From: Shinella sp. XGS7
GTDB taxonomy: Bacteria; Pseudomonadota; Gammaproteobacteria; Burkholderiales; Burkholderiaceae_C
DNA: 64,000 nt
Direction of reading: 5' to 3'
Assembly (NCBI RefSeq): GCF_020535565.1
Contig: NZ_CP084758.1
Span: 3,361,001-3,425,000, forward strand
A program made the position numbers and the translations under genes. Below are positions 1 through 8,188 of this stretch, in pieces. Positions within the stretch are counted from its first letter, which is position 1; each line of letters opens with the position of its first letter. A model generated the notes under the pieces. It was not told where the DNA came from. It did not search any database and worked only from the letters and a program-made list of their open reading frames with translations.

Positions 1-2570
1 ACGTCCGCGTATTCCTCGATCTGGTCGAAGTTCATGTAGCGGTAGACGCTGGCCTTGTCGGCGTCGATCACGCCCATCTCCTTCAGGTACTCCTCCTTGG
101 TCGGCAGGCGGCCCAGGCGGGACGCGATGGCGGCCAGCTCGGCCGAGCCCAGGAACACATTGGTGTTCTTGCCCAGACGGTTGGGGAAGTTGCGGGTGGA
201 GGTGGAGATGACGGTGGCGCCTTCGCGGACCTGGGCCTGGTTGCCCATGCACAGCGAGCAGCCCGGCATCTCGGTGCGCGCACCGGCGGTGCCGAAGGCG
301 GCGTAGTGGCCTTCCTTGATCAGCTCGCTCTGGTCCATCTTGGTCGGCGGCGCGACCCACAGCTTGACCGGGATGTCGCGCTGGCCGCCCAGCAGCTTGG
401 CCGCGGCACGGAAGTGGCCGATATTGGTCATGCAGGAGCCGATGAAGGCTTCGTCGATCTTGGTGCCGGCCACGTCGGACAGGAACTTGGCGTCGTCCGG
501 GTCGTTGGGGCAGCAGACGATGGGTTCCTTGATTTCGGCCAGATCGATCTCGATCACGGCAGCGTACTCGGCGTCCTTGTCGGCTTCCAGCAGCTCGGGC
601 TTGGCCAGCCAGGCCTCGACCTTCTCGATGCGGCGCTGCAGGGTCTTGGCGTCGGCATAACCGTCGGCGATCATGTTCTTCATCAGCACGATATTGCTGC
701 TGAGGTATTCCTTGATCGGCTCGGGATTGAGCTTGATGGTGCAGCCGGCGGCCGAGCGCTCGGCCGAGGCATCGCTCAGCTCGAAAGCCTGTTCCACCTT
801 CAGGTCGGGCAGACCTTCGATTTCCAGGATGCGGCCGGAGAACACATTCTTCTTGCCGGCCTTGGCCACGGTCAGCAGACCGGCCTTGATGGCGTACAGG
901 GGGATGGCATGCACCAGGTCACGCAGGGTGACGCCGGGCTGCAGCTCGCCCTTGAAGCGCACCAGCACCGACTCGGGCATGTCCAGCGGCATCACGCCGG
1001 TGGCGGCGCCGAAGGCCACCAGACCGGAGCCGGCCGGGAAGGAGATGCCGATGGGGAAGCGGGTGTGCGAGTCGCCGCCGGTGCCCACGGTGTCGGGCAG
1101 CAGCAGGCGGTTCAGCCAGCTGTGGATCACGCCGTCACCCGGACGCAGGGCCACGCCGCCGCGGTTGGAGATGAAGGCGGGCAGCTCGCGGTGGGTCTTG
1201 ACGTCCACCGGCTTGGGGTAGGCCGCGGTGTGGCAGAAGGACTGCATCACCAGGTCCGCGCTGAAGCCCAGGCAGGCCAGGTCCTTCAGCTCGTCGCGGG
1301 TCATCGGGCCGGTGGTGTCCTGCGAGCCGACCGTGGTCATCTTGGGTTCGCAGTAGGTGCCCGGGCGCACGCCCTGACCTTCCGGCAGGCCGACGGCGCG
1401 ACCGACCATCTTCTGCGCCAGGGTGAAGCCGGCCTTGGACTCGGCAGGGGCCGAGGGCAGGCGGAACAGGGTGGAGGCGGGCAGGCCCAGGAACTCGCGT
1501 GCCTTGGCGGTCAGCGAGCGTCCGATGATCAGGTTGATGCGGCCGCCGGCGCGCACTTCGTCGAACAGCACATCGCTCTTGAGCTTGAACTCGGCGACGG
1601 TCTCACCGTTCTTCACCAGCTTGCCGTCATAGGGCAGCACGTCGATGACGTCACCCATCTCCAGCTTGCTCACGTCCACCTCGATGGGCAGCGAGCCGGA
1701 GTCTTCCTGGGTGTTGAAGAAGATGGGGGCGATCTTGCCGCCCAGGGTCACGCCGCCGAAGCGCTTGTTCGGCACGAAGGGGATGTCCTGGCCGGTGGCC
1801 CAGATCACCGAGTTGGTGGCGGACTTGCGGCTGGAGCCGGTGCCGACCACGTCGCCCACATAGGCCACGAGGTTGCCCTTCTTCTTCAGGTCCTCGATGA
1901 ACTGCATCGGGCCGCGCTTGCCGTCTTCCTCGGGCTTGAAGGCCGCGTCGGGGCGGGTGTTCTTCAGCATGGCCAGGTAGTGCAGCGGGATGTCCGGGCG
2001 GCTCCAGGCGTCGGGGGCGGGCGAGAGGTCGTCGGTATTGGTCTCGCCGGGTACCTTGAAGACGGTGACGGTGATCTTCTTCTCGACCTCGGGGCGGCTG
2101 GTGAACCACTCGCCGTCGGCCCAGCTCTGCATCACTTCCTGGGCCTTGGCATTGCCGGCCTTGGCCTTGGCGGCCACGTCGTTGAAGTAGTCGAACATCA
2201 AGAGGGTCTTCTTCAGACCCTCGGCCGCCACACCCGCCACTTCGGCGTCGTCCAGCAGCTCGATCAGCGGATGCACGTTGTAGCCGCCCACCATGGTGCC
2301 CAGCAGCTCGGTGGCCTTGGCCTTGGAGATCAGGCCGACGGCAATGTCGCCATGCGCCACGGCGGCCAGGAAGCTGGCCTTGACCTTGGCGGCATCGTCC
2401 ACCCCCGGGGGCACGCGGTGGGTCAGCAGGTCCAGCAGGAACGCGTCTTCACCGGCCGGCGGGTTCTTGATCAGCTCGATCAGCTCGGCCACCTGCTTGG
2501 CGTCCAGGGGCAGGGGCGGGATGCCGAGGGCGGCGCGTTCGGCGGCGTGTTGGCGGTAGGCTTGCAGCAT
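1..2570 (-). CDS. acnB: Aconitate hydratase B, C-terminus cut by window edge
   Basis: Bifunctional aconitase / 2-methylisocitrate dehydratase of the TCA and methylcitrate cycles, cytoplasmic. The frame is open from the ATG at 2570 to the window edge, giving 856 complete residues. E. coli AcnB has 865, so only about the last ten are missing. It starts [20 protein letters not shown], as in AcnB. The 4Fe-4S ligands are visible as [10 protein letters not shown] and CSLCMGNQ near the C-terminus. The N-terminal HEAT-like domain and the swivel domain before the catalytic core fit the AcnB order rather than AcnA. A GGAG lies 6 nt before the ATG. It sits 30 bp downstream of vapC on the same strand, so it may be read through from the vapBC promoter or from a promoter inside vapC. 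Identification is secure. Confidence 0.97.
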   Translation of the reverse strand, partial: MLQAYRQHAAERAALGIPPLPLDAKQVAELIELIKNPPAGEDAFLLDLLTHRVPPGVDDAAKVKASFLAAVAHGDIAVGLISKAKATELLGTMVGGYNVHPLIELLDDAEVAGVAAEGLKKTLLMFDYFNDVAAKAKAGNAKAQEVMQSWADGEWFTSRPEVEKKITVTVFKVPGETNTDDLSPAPDAWSRPDIPLHYLAMLKNTRPDAAFKPEEDGKRGPMQFIEDLKKKGNLVAYVGDVVGTGSSRKSATNSVIWATGQDIPFVPNKRFGGVTLGGKIAPIFFNTQEDSGSLPIEVDVSKLEMGDVIDVLPYDGKLVKNGETVAEFKLKSDVLFDEVRAGGRINLIIGRSLTAKAREFLGLPASTLFRLPSAPAESKAGFTLAQKMVGRAVGLPEGQGVRPGTYCEPKMTTVGSQDTTGPMTRDELKDLACLGFSADLVMQSFCHTAAYPKPVDVKTHRELPAFISNRGGVALRPGDGVIHSWLNRLLLPDTVGTGGDSHTRFPIGISFPAGSGLVAFGAATGVMPLDMPESVLVRFKGELQPGVTLRDLVHAIPLYAIKAGLLTVAKAGKKNVFSGRILEIEGLPDLKVEQAFELSDASAERSAAGCTIKLNPEPIKEYLSSNIVLMKNMIADGYADAKTLQRRIEKVEAWLAKPELLEADKDAEYAAVIEIDLAEIKEPIVCCPNDPDDAKFLSDVAGTKIDEAFIGSCMTNIGHFRAAAKLLGGQRDIPVKLWVAPPTKMDQSELIKEGHYAAFGTAGARTEMPGCSLCMGNQAQVREGATVISTSTRNFPNRLGKNTNVFLGSAELAAIASRLGRLPTKEEYLKEMGVIDADKASVYRYMNFDQIEEYAD

Positions 2571-2600
2571 GCGTACTCCGTTGGGGTCGGTTGAAGGGGC

Positions 2601-3053
2601 TCAGGGGGCGCTCGGTACGATGACCTTGAGCCCCTTGAAGTAGTCGCGGAAGAAACCCTGGTCGCGCGTGATCAGGCCGCTGCATTGCAGCAGGGCATGC
2701 GCGCCCACCAGGAAGTCGGGAATCGTGCGGGGCGCCGCGGCGCCGGTGCCGGGCTGGGCGCCGGCCTCCTGCTTCTCGCGCAGGCGCTGCTTGTACTTGC
2801 GCTGCATCTCGCCGGCGCGGATGGCGGCGCGCTGGTCGATGGGCGAGAAGGCCAGGCCCATCTCCTCCAGCGCGTCCATGACCTCGGCGCCGTGGCCCAG
2901 GCCGGCCGTGACCTCGCTGAGCACCACATCGCAGACCACCACGGGACCGCTGGACAGGGCCAGGCGCAGCGCAGCCTCGGCCGCGTCCGCCCGGGCGTCA
3001 TCGCCCAGCAGATCGATCAGCACCGAGGTGTCTACGGCCATCATGGGGTTCAT
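2601..3053 (-). CDS. vapC: VapC-type PIN-domain toxin ribonuclease
   Basis: A 150-residue PIN-domain protein, the toxin half of a type II toxin-antitoxin pair. Such proteins are Mg2+-dependent RNases that cleave tRNA or rRNA. The acidic active-site set is visible: D8 in AVDTSVLIDLL, E47 in LSEVTAG, D113 in IPDFLVGAHA and D131 in ITRDQGFF. The start at 3053 has a GGAG only 3 nt upstream. ATGs at 3044 and 3041 are possible alternatives. It begins 10 bp after the antitoxin stop, the usual antitoxin-first order. The RNA target cannot be read from sequence. It lies directly upstream of acnB on the same strand, which is unusual for a TCA cluster. Confidence 0.9.
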   Translation of the reverse strand: MNPMMAVDTSVLIDLLGDDARADAAEAALRLALSSGPVVVCDVVLSEVTAGLGHGAEVMDALEEMGLAFSPIDQRAAIRAGEMQRKYKQRLREKQEAGAQPGTGAAAPRTIPDFLVGAHALLQCSGLITRDQGFFRDYFKGLKVIVPSAP

Positions 3054-3063
3054 GCGCTCCGTG

Positions 3064-3309
3064 TCAGGCCTCGGTCGGGTCGCCCGGGGCGCGGCCGCGC
3101 AGCTCGCGCATGATGTCGTCGGTGCTGGTGCCCTCGGGCAGCTTGAAGCGGCCGCGGGCGCGCGAGATGGCGTCGTCGACGTTCTTGCGCAGGATGATGC
3201 GGGCGCCGTCCAGCTCCACCTTGAGCGTGGTGCCCTTGGTCAGGCCCAGGGCGTCACGCACGGCCTTGGGCAGGGTGATCTGCCCGCGTTCGGCGACTGT
3301 GGCTTCCAT
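3064..3309 (-). CDS. vapB: VapB-type antitoxin with AbrB/MazE fold
   Basis: A small antitoxin paired with the downstream PIN toxin. The N-terminal half, ATVAERGQITLPKAVRDALG, is a typical AbrB/SpoVT swapped-hairpin DNA-binding domain. The C-terminal part (about residues 45-81) would wrap the toxin. I chose the ATG at 3309 (81 residues) over an upstream in-frame start at 3348, because a GGAG lies about 9 nt before 3309 and the upstream start falls inside the operator. Antitoxins of this class usually repress their own operon together with the toxin. The perfect inverted repeat at 3336-3366 fits that role. Confidence 0.88.
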   Translation of the reverse strand: MEATVAERGQITLPKAVRDALGLTKGTTLKVELDGARIILRKNVDDAISRARGRFKLPEGTSTDDIMRELRGRAPGDPTEA

Positions 3310-3335
3310 GGCTGGGGCGCTCCGTGGTATGGACT

Positions 3336-3366
3336 GGAAAGTATGCATTGATTTTACATACTTTCC
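3336..3366. promoter_or_regulatory. Inverted-repeat operator of the vapBC promoter
   Basis: GGAAAGTATG (3336-3345) and CATACTTTCC (3357-3366) are perfect 10-bp inverted arms around an 11-bp A/T-rich spacer. The half-sites are 21 bp apart, two helical turns, so a dimer of dimers could bind one DNA face. The site lies 27 bp upstream of the vapB start. On the minus strand it contains TGTAAAAT, which could act as a -10. It is much more A/T-rich than its surroundings. Binding by VapB/VapBC is inferred from position and symmetry. Confidence 0.75.
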
Positions 3367-3426
3367 TCGCGCCGGGCGCCCGGCGAGCGCCTTAGTCGGG
3401 TATGCCGGTCCGGCGGGGCAGGGGGC

Positions 3427-4033
3427 TCAGGGCTTGGCAGCGGCCGGATGCTCGATGCCCAGGCCGCCTTCCATCGCAATGCCGGAGGCTGCTGCGGCGG
3501 CACGGGCCAGGCGGGCGGCCTCGATGGCTTCGCGCTGCTTGGGGTGCACGCACTCGTCCACCAGGCGTTGACCCACCTTGGTGTCCATCAGCATGGACTT
3601 GTTGCCGATCTGGATCATCAGGGTGCGGCCGGTCACGTCCTCCATGCGCAGGGCGCCGGTGCTGGAGAGCACGGGCTTCATGGTGAAGGTGAACTTCTGC
3701 CACATCACGTCCAGATAGCCGGGCGTGGTGTTGCGGGTGATGCTGACGGACTGCTTGAACTCGCAGTCGTAGGTGCCCAGGTGCGCCATCTCGGTGGCGG
3801 CCAGCTGGTCGGCATCGGCCTCGGCCAGGGGCGGCGGCGGGGCCGGCACGGCCTTGGCCGGTGCCTTGCCGCCGCGCGGCTTGGCGGGCGTGCCCGGGGT
3901 CACGGCCTTGGCCGGCGCGTTCTTGGTGGCGGCGGGCTTGGCGGGGGGCCGGCTTGGCCGGCGCCTGGGCCAGGGCGGCCTGGGAGAGGAGGGCGCTGCC
4001 GATCAGCAGGGACAGGATGGGGGCAAGTTTCAT
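3427..4033 (-). pseudogene. Secreted hypothetical protein, +1 frameshift in a G6 tract
   Basis: The ATG at 4033 opens a clear signal peptide, MKLAPILSLLIGSALLSQAA, cut probably after ALA. That frame degenerates just after the signal, while the adjacent frame carries a coherent body from about 3945 to 3427. The frames meet at a run of six G at 3943-3948. With five G the product would read through an Ala/Lys/Pro linker into a domain containing MAHLGTYDCEFKQSVSI and MWQKFTFTMKP, 201 residues in all. The full span (607 nt) is one base more than a multiple of three. The body has two Cys and looks like a periplasmic protein; I do not recognise the family. A sequencing error, homopolymer slippage or a real lesion are all possible. 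Confidence 0.7.
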
Positions 4034-4176
4034 GGGATGCGTGGGGCGGATGAGTCGATGCCAGCGGCTTGTGGCCACAAAAACGGTGCGCTGGAATGTA
4101 GCGCTGCTTGATGTCGTGCTGAGCAGGTTCGGGTGACGGATTGTCACGGCGTGCGGCCCGGGCGGCGCTCCGGGCT

Positions 4177-5181
4177 TTACCCGAGAGCCGTCTCGAAATA
4201 GGCCTGGCGCACCTCGGCCGGCAGGGGCTGCTGTGTGCGATAGGCGCGCTCCAGCAGCTGCCAGAAATAGCGGTAGCTGGCGCGGTCGTGCAGGGTGTCG
4301 CGGTGCTGGATGGGGGCCCAGTGGGCGGCCTGGGCGGCGTGGATGATGTCGATGGCTTCGTCGATCTCGGCCGTGCTGGGTGCGAAGGCGTCGATGATGG
4401 GCTGGATCTGGTTGGGGTGGATGCTCCACATGCGCGTGTAGCCCAGCTCGCGGGCGGCGCGACGCGCGGCTTCCTGGATGGCGCTCGCGTGCTTGAACTC
4501 CGTCACCACGCAGTGCGAGGGCGTCTTGCCATGGGCGTGCGCGGCGGCTGCGATCTCCAGTTTGGCGCGCAGCACCAGGGGGTGGCTGAACTGGCCCTGC
4601 ACGCTCATGCCGGCGCGCGGGATGGCGCCGCGGTGGGCCGAGACAAAGTCCATCAGGCCGAAGGACAGCGACTCGATGCGGGGCAGGGCGGCGATCTGCC
4701 AGACCTCGCGCAGCGCGCCATGGGTCTCGATCAGGGTGTGGATGGGCAGGGGCTTGGCAATGCCGTGCCGCGCCAGGCTGGCGTCCACGAAGGCGATGGC
4801 CTGTGCCACCTCGGCCGCGCTCTGCGGCTTGGGCAGCATCAGATAGGCCAGCTTCTCGCCCGCCCGGGCGATCAGGCCGTCCACATCGTTCTCGAAGCTG
4901 GGGTGGTCCAGCGGGTGCACGCGCGCGCCCACGCGGCCAAAGCGGTTGGCCGGGCTGTTGAGCAGCTCGGCCACCAGCAGCACATGCTCGGCCTCGCCGC
5001 CGATGGGGGCGCCGTCCTCGCAGTCCAGGGTGATGTCGAAGACCGGGCCCATCTCGGCCTGCAATTCCAGGCTCTTTCGCATGCGGACTTCAACACCGCA
5101 GTAATGGTCCACCACGGGCAGCAGGGTGGCGGCGTCGCCCTCTTCGAAGAGGGCCAGCTTGGGATGCAGGGCGTGGCTCAT
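4177..5181 (-). CDS. HpcH/HpaI aldolase / CoA-ester lyase (CitE-like)
   Basis: A 334-residue TIM-barrel lyase of the citrate lyase beta / malyl-CoA lyase superfamily, which cleaves or forms beta-hydroxyacyl-CoA esters with Mg2+. Family signatures are FDITLDCEDGAPIGG (acidic metal-binding turn), RVGARVHPLDHP, LMLPKPQSAAEV, HTLIETHGALREV (metal-binding Glu) and SIHPNQIQPI near the C-terminus. I chose the ATG at 5181 because an in-frame GTG at 5235 lies inside the terminator hairpin following mdh. No good ribosome-binding site precedes either start. It is isolated from citrate lyase alpha/gamma genes, so the substrate is more likely a malyl-, citramalyl- or similar CoA ester. The exact reaction is unknown. 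Confidence 0.85.
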   Translation of the reverse strand: MSHALHPKLALFEEGDAATLLPVVDHYCGVEVRMRKSLELQAEMGPVFDITLDCEDGAPIGGEAEHVLLVAELLNSPANRFGRVGARVHPLDHPSFENDVDGLIARAGEKLAYLMLPKPQSAAEVAQAIAFVDASLARHGIAKPLPIHTLIETHGALREVWQIAALPRIESLSFGLMDFVSAHRGAIPRAGMSVQGQFSHPLVLRAKLEIAAAAHAHGKTPSHCVVTEFKHASAIQEAARRAARELGYTRMWSIHPNQIQPIIDAFAPSTAEIDEAIDIIHAAQAAHWAPIQHRDTLHDRASYRYFWQLLERAYRTQQPLPAEVRQAYFETALG

Positions 5182-5196
5182 GGATGCGCGGGCAGA

Positions 5197-5224
5197 AACG
5201 AAAAGGGCCAGCGAAAGCCGGCCC
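5197..5224 (-). terminator. Rho-independent terminator after mdh
   Basis: On the minus strand, GGGCCGGC and GCTGGCCC form a stem around a short TTTC loop, followed by TTTTCGTTT. It lies 25 bp after the mdh stop codon and just before the CoA-ester lyase start, so the two genes are probably transcribed separately. Confidence 0.75.
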
Positions 5225-5249
5225 TCAAGTGTCACTCAAGGCGACGGGA

Positions 5250-6239
5250 TTACAGCAGGTGCTTGACGCCGTCCTGCTCGTCCGTCAGTTCCTTCAGGGT
5301 CTTGTTGATGCACTCTTGCGAGAAGGCATCGATTTCCAGGCCCTGGACGATCTTGTACTCGCCGCCTTCGCAGGTGACGGGGTAGCCGAACATGACTTCC
5401 TTGGGGATGCCGTAGGAGCCGTCGGACGGGATGCCCATGGTGACCCACTTGCCGTTGGTGCCCAGGGCCCAGTCGCGCATATGGTCGATGGCGGCGTTGG
5501 CGGCCGAGGCGGCCGAGGACAGGCCGCGGGCGGCGATGATGGCGGCACCGCGCTTGCCCACGGTGGGCAGGAAGGTGTTGCGGTTCCACTCTTCATCGTT
5601 GATCAGGGCCTTGACGCCCTGGCCGTCGATGGTGGCGAAGCGGTAGTCGGCGTACATGGTCGGCGAGTGGTTGCCCCACACGGCCAGCTTCTCGATGGCG
5701 CCGACGGCCTTGCCGGTCTTGGCGGCGATCTGCGAAGCGGCGCGGTTGTGGTCCAGGCGCAGCATGGCGGTGAAGTTCTTGGCCGGCAGGTCCGGGGCCG
5801 ACTTCATGGCGATGTAGGCATTGGTGTTGGCGGGGTTGCCGACCACCAGCACCTTCACATTGCGCGAGGCCACGGCGTTCAGGGCCTTGCCCTGCACGGT
5901 GAAGATCTGGGCGTTGGCAGCCAGCAGATCGGCGCGCTCCATGCCGGGGCCGCGCGGGCGGGCGCCGACCAGCAGGGCGTAGTCGGTGTCCTTGAAGGCG
6001 GTCATCGGGTCACTGTGGGCTTCAATGCCGGCCAGCAGCGGGAAGGCGCAGTCTTCCAGCTCCATGATCACGCCCTTGAGCGCGTTCTGGGCCTTCTCGT
6101 CGGGGATCTCCAGCAGCTGCAGGATCACCGGCTGGTCCTTGCCCAGCATTTCGCCCGAGGCGATGCGGAACAGCAGGGCGTAGCCGATCTGGCCGGCGGC
6201 GCCAGTGACGGCGACGCGAACGGGTTTCTTGTTGCTCAT
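5250..6239 (-). CDS. mdh: Malate dehydrogenase
   Basis: NAD-dependent malate dehydrogenase of the TCA cycle, converting malate to oxaloacetate in the cytoplasm; 329 residues, the usual length. The N-terminal Rossmann motif is [35 protein letters not shown] is the mobile active-site loop with substrate-binding arginines. [12 protein letters not shown] follows, and the catalytic His is in [12 protein letters not shown]. This is the lactate-dehydrogenase-like MDH type shared by Burkholderiales and cytosolic eukaryotic enzymes. It is divergent from the GntR regulator with 251 bp between them, and a palindrome there could be an operator for both genes. Confidence 0.97.
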   Translation of the reverse strand: MSNKKPVRVAVTGAAGQIGYALLFRIASGEMLGKDQPVILQLLEIPDEKAQNALKGVIMELEDCAFPLLAGIEAHSDPMTAFKDTDYALLVGARPRGPGMERADLLAANAQIFTVQGKALNAVASRNVKVLVVGNPANTNAYIAMKSAPDLPAKNFTAMLRLDHNRAASQIAAKTGKAVGAIEKLAVWGNHSPTMYADYRFATIDGQGVKALINDEEWNRNTFLPTVGKRGAAIIAARGLSSAASAANAAIDHMRDWALGTNGKWVTMGIPSDGSYGIPKEVMFGYPVTCEGGEYKIVQGLEIDAFSQECINKTLKELTDEQDGVKHLL

Positions 6240-6422
6240 GTGGAAGCTCCGAGAGAAGGTAAGGGATTCGGTTCGTCGAGCCCGCCGTCGCCGGTGTGCC
6301 CGGTGGAAGGGGCTGCGCTCGCGAGTGTAGGGCAGTCTTCAGGGCTTTCCCGAGGTGCCCGAGGGCGCAGCAGGGCCGTAGCGCGCGATTATGCGCCTGC
6401 TTTTCAGTTTTCTGACTCTCTT

Positions 6423-6440
6423 ATGTCTTATACAAGACAT
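6423..6440. promoter_or_regulatory. Palindromic operator in the mdh/gntR divergent promoter
   Basis: ATGTCTTATACAAGACAT is an 18-bp palindrome with 7-bp perfect arms and a near-symmetric core. Its form (CTTrTAyAAG) resembles known HutC-type GntR operators. On the minus strand a TTGACT at 6447-6442 and ATAAGA at 6424-6419, 17 bp apart, could be the mdh -35/-10, with the palindrome in their spacer. On the plus strand TATACA could be the gntR -10. The best candidate ligand is the adjacent GntR protein, by autoregulation and control of mdh. Promoter calls are by eye. Confidence 0.65.
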
Positions 6441-6490
6441 TAGTCAACTTTGATGGACGGCAAGGCCCACCCTGTGATGCAATCCAGGCC

Positions 6491-7252
6491 ATGGCCGTTG
6501 TTCCCCCTGTCGCCCCCGAAGCCGCGCGTGCGGAGGGCGCCCCGTCCTTCAGTCCGCTGTACCGGCAGATCAAGGGCCTGATCATCGGCGGCCTGCAGGC
6601 CGGCGAATGGAAGGCGGGCGAGTCGATTCCCAGCGAGCTGGAGTTGGCGGCGCGCTTTGGCGTCAGCCAGGGTACGGTGCGCAAGGCCATCGATGAACTG
6701 GCGGCCGAGAGCGTGCTGGTGCGCCGCCAGGGCAAGGGCACCTTCGTGGCCACCCATGCCGAGCAGAAGATCCAGTACCGCTTCCTGCGACTGATGCCTG
6801 ACGAGGGCTCCGAATCCCTGGGGCGGCAGTTGCTGGATTGCCGGCGTCAGCGCGCCCCGGCCTCAATAGCCCGACAACTGCAGATGAGATCGGGCGATGC
6901 GATGATTGAAGTGCGTCGTCTCCTGCACAGCAAGGGGCAGCCGGTGGTGCTGGATGACATCTGGCTGCCGGGCTCCCTGTTCAAGGGTCTGACCGCCGAG
7001 CGTCTGGAGCAGCACCGTGGGCCGTTCTACGGGCTTTTCGAGGCCGAGTTCGGCGTGCACATGATCCGAGCGCAGGAGAAGATACGCGCCGTGGCGGCCG
7101 ATGCCGAGACGGCGGATTTGCTGAAGGTGGCGCCCGGCACGCCCTTGCTGAGTGTGGAGCGCCTGTCCTTCACCTATGGAGACAAGCCGGTGGAATTGCG
7201 GCGCGGGCTCTACAACACCGCCTCGCACTTCTATCGCAATGAGCTGAACTGA
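6491..7252 (+). CDS. GntR-family transcriptional regulator, HutC/UTRA subfamily
   Basis: A 253-residue regulator. An N-terminal winged helix-turn-helix (about residues 20-90) shows the GntR pattern, including GESIPSELELAARFGVSQGT and VRRQGKGTFVA. The C-terminal half (about 105-245) is a UTRA ligand-binding domain ending in LRRGLYNTASHFYRNEL. It lies between mdh (divergent) and sdhC (same strand, 104 bp downstream). This placement, common in Burkholderiales, points to control of the TCA genes in response to a metabolite. The ligand is not identifiable from the sequence. The start at 6491 is the first ATG after the palindromic operator, leaving a 50-nt leader. Confidence 0.9.
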   Translation: MAVVPPVAPEAARAEGAPSFSPLYRQIKGLIIGGLQAGEWKAGESIPSELELAARFGVSQGTVRKAIDELAAESVLVRRQGKGTFVATHAEQKIQYRFLRLMPDEGSESLGRQLLDCRRQRAPASIARQLQMRSGDAMIEVRRLLHSKGQPVVLDDIWLPGSLFKGLTAERLEQHRGPFYGLFEAEFGVHMIRAQEKIRAVAADAETADLLKVAPGTPLLSVERLSFTYGDKPVELRRGLYNTASHFYRNELN

Positions 7253-7303
7253 GTCTTGCGTTGGCTGTGGTGTGTGCCTGACGCACGCCATGTCCCGAGT
7301 CTG

Positions 7304-7318
7304 TATTGCATTGCAATA
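7304..7318. promoter_or_regulatory. Perfect 15-bp palindrome upstream of sdhC
   Basis: TATTGCA, a central T, then TGCAATA form a perfect inverted repeat in an A/T-rich pocket 39 bp before the sdhC start. It differs from the mdh/gntR palindrome, so a different regulator, or none, may use it. TAAAAT at 7317-7322 overlaps its right end and could be a -10. Function is inferred from symmetry and position only. Confidence 0.45.
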
Positions 7319-7356
7319 AAATCGATTGGTTTCACGTTGATTACACAAGGTCGGAT

Positions 7357-7800
7357 ATGACGAACGCCACCCAAAGCGCTACAAAAAAGCGACCGGTCTA
7401 TCGGAACATCAATATCTTCACCGATGTCCGAACCTACCGCCTTCCGGCAGCCGGCTTTGTATCCATCCTGCACCGCGTGAGCGGCCTGCTGATGTTCCTG
7501 CTGCTGCCCTTCATCCTCTGGATGTTTGACAACAGCCTGAGCTCCGAGATTTCCTACGCGGCCTTCACCAACGCCTTCGTGGCCGGCATCGGCTTTGTGC
7601 CCGCCTGGTTCGTGAAGCTGGTGGTGCTGGCCCTGTCGTGGGCCTATCTGCATCACTTCATCGCCGGCGTGCGCCATCTGTGGATGGACGCCACCCACAG
7701 CGTGAGCAAGCAGCAGGGCAAGTCTTCGGCCGTGGTCACCCTGACCCTGAGCCTGGTGCTGACGGCCCTGGTGGCCGCCAAGCTCTTCGGTCTGTACTGA
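7357..7800 (+). CDS. sdhC: Succinate dehydrogenase cytochrome b556 subunit
   Basis: Membrane anchor subunit of complex II, carrying haem b and forming the quinone site with SdhD. It has 147 residues and three hydrophobic segments. The conserved SILHRVSGLLMFLLLPF and LHHFIAGVRHLWMD motifs include the haem-ligand and quinone-site His/Arg residues. I chose the ATG at 7357, with AAGG about 7 nt upstream. A longer frame from 7306 would begin inside the palindrome. It is the first gene of sdhCDAB-sdhE-gltA, with 26 bp to sdhD. Confidence 0.95.
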   Translation: MTNATQSATKKRPVYRNINIFTDVRTYRLPAAGFVSILHRVSGLLMFLLLPFILWMFDNSLSSEISYAAFTNAFVAGIGFVPAWFVKLVVLALSWAYLHHFIAGVRHLWMDATHSVSKQQGKSSAVVTLTLSLVLTALVAAKLFGLY

Positions 7801-7826
7801 TTTCAAGAAACGAGAGGTCTACCCAA

Positions 7827-8186
7827 ATGAGTACCTTCGGCTCCAAACGCCTGGTGGTCGGCGCCCATTACGGGCTGCGCGACTGGCTGGCGCAGCGCAT
7901 CACCGCCGTGCTGATGGCCCTGTTCACCATCGTCCTGCTGGCCCGCTTTCTGATGCCCGGCGAACTGGGCTATGACCACTGGGCCGCGATCTTCGCGCCG
8001 CAGTGGATGAAGCTGCTGACCTTTGTGACGATCATCGCCCTGGCCTATCACGCCTGGGTGGGTGTGCGCGATATCTGGATGGACTATGTGCAGCCTGTGG
8101 GCCTGCGCCTGGCGTTGCAGGTGTTCTCGCTGGTGTGGTTGGTGGGTTGCGCCGGCTGGGCGATCCAGGTGCTGTGGAGAATTTGA
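7827..8186 (+). CDS. sdhD: Succinate dehydrogenase membrane anchor subunit
   Basis: The second complex II membrane subunit, 119 residues with three predicted transmembrane helices. [20 protein letters not shown] near the N-terminus and [16 protein letters not shown] carry the conserved His and the Asp/Tyr pattern of SdhD. A GAGAGG ribosome-binding site lies about 10 nt before the ATG at 7827. It ends 2 bp before sdhA, which implies tight translational linkage. Confidence 0.94.
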   Translation: MSTFGSKRLVVGAHYGLRDWLAQRITAVLMALFTIVLLARFLMPGELGYDHWAAIFAPQWMKLLTFVTIIALAYHAWVGVRDIWMDYVQPVGLRLALQVFSLVWLVGCAGWAIQVLWRI

Positions 8187-8188
8187 AA

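Noticed and set aside
306-2594. Long antisense frame opposite acnB
   Set aside because: G+C-rich coding DNA often leaves an open opposite frame. The text is His/Gly/Gln-rich with no recognisable motif, while acnB is certain.
2601-3366. vapBC as part of a genomic island
   Set aside because: No integrase, transposase, tRNA edge or flanking direct repeat was seen nearby.
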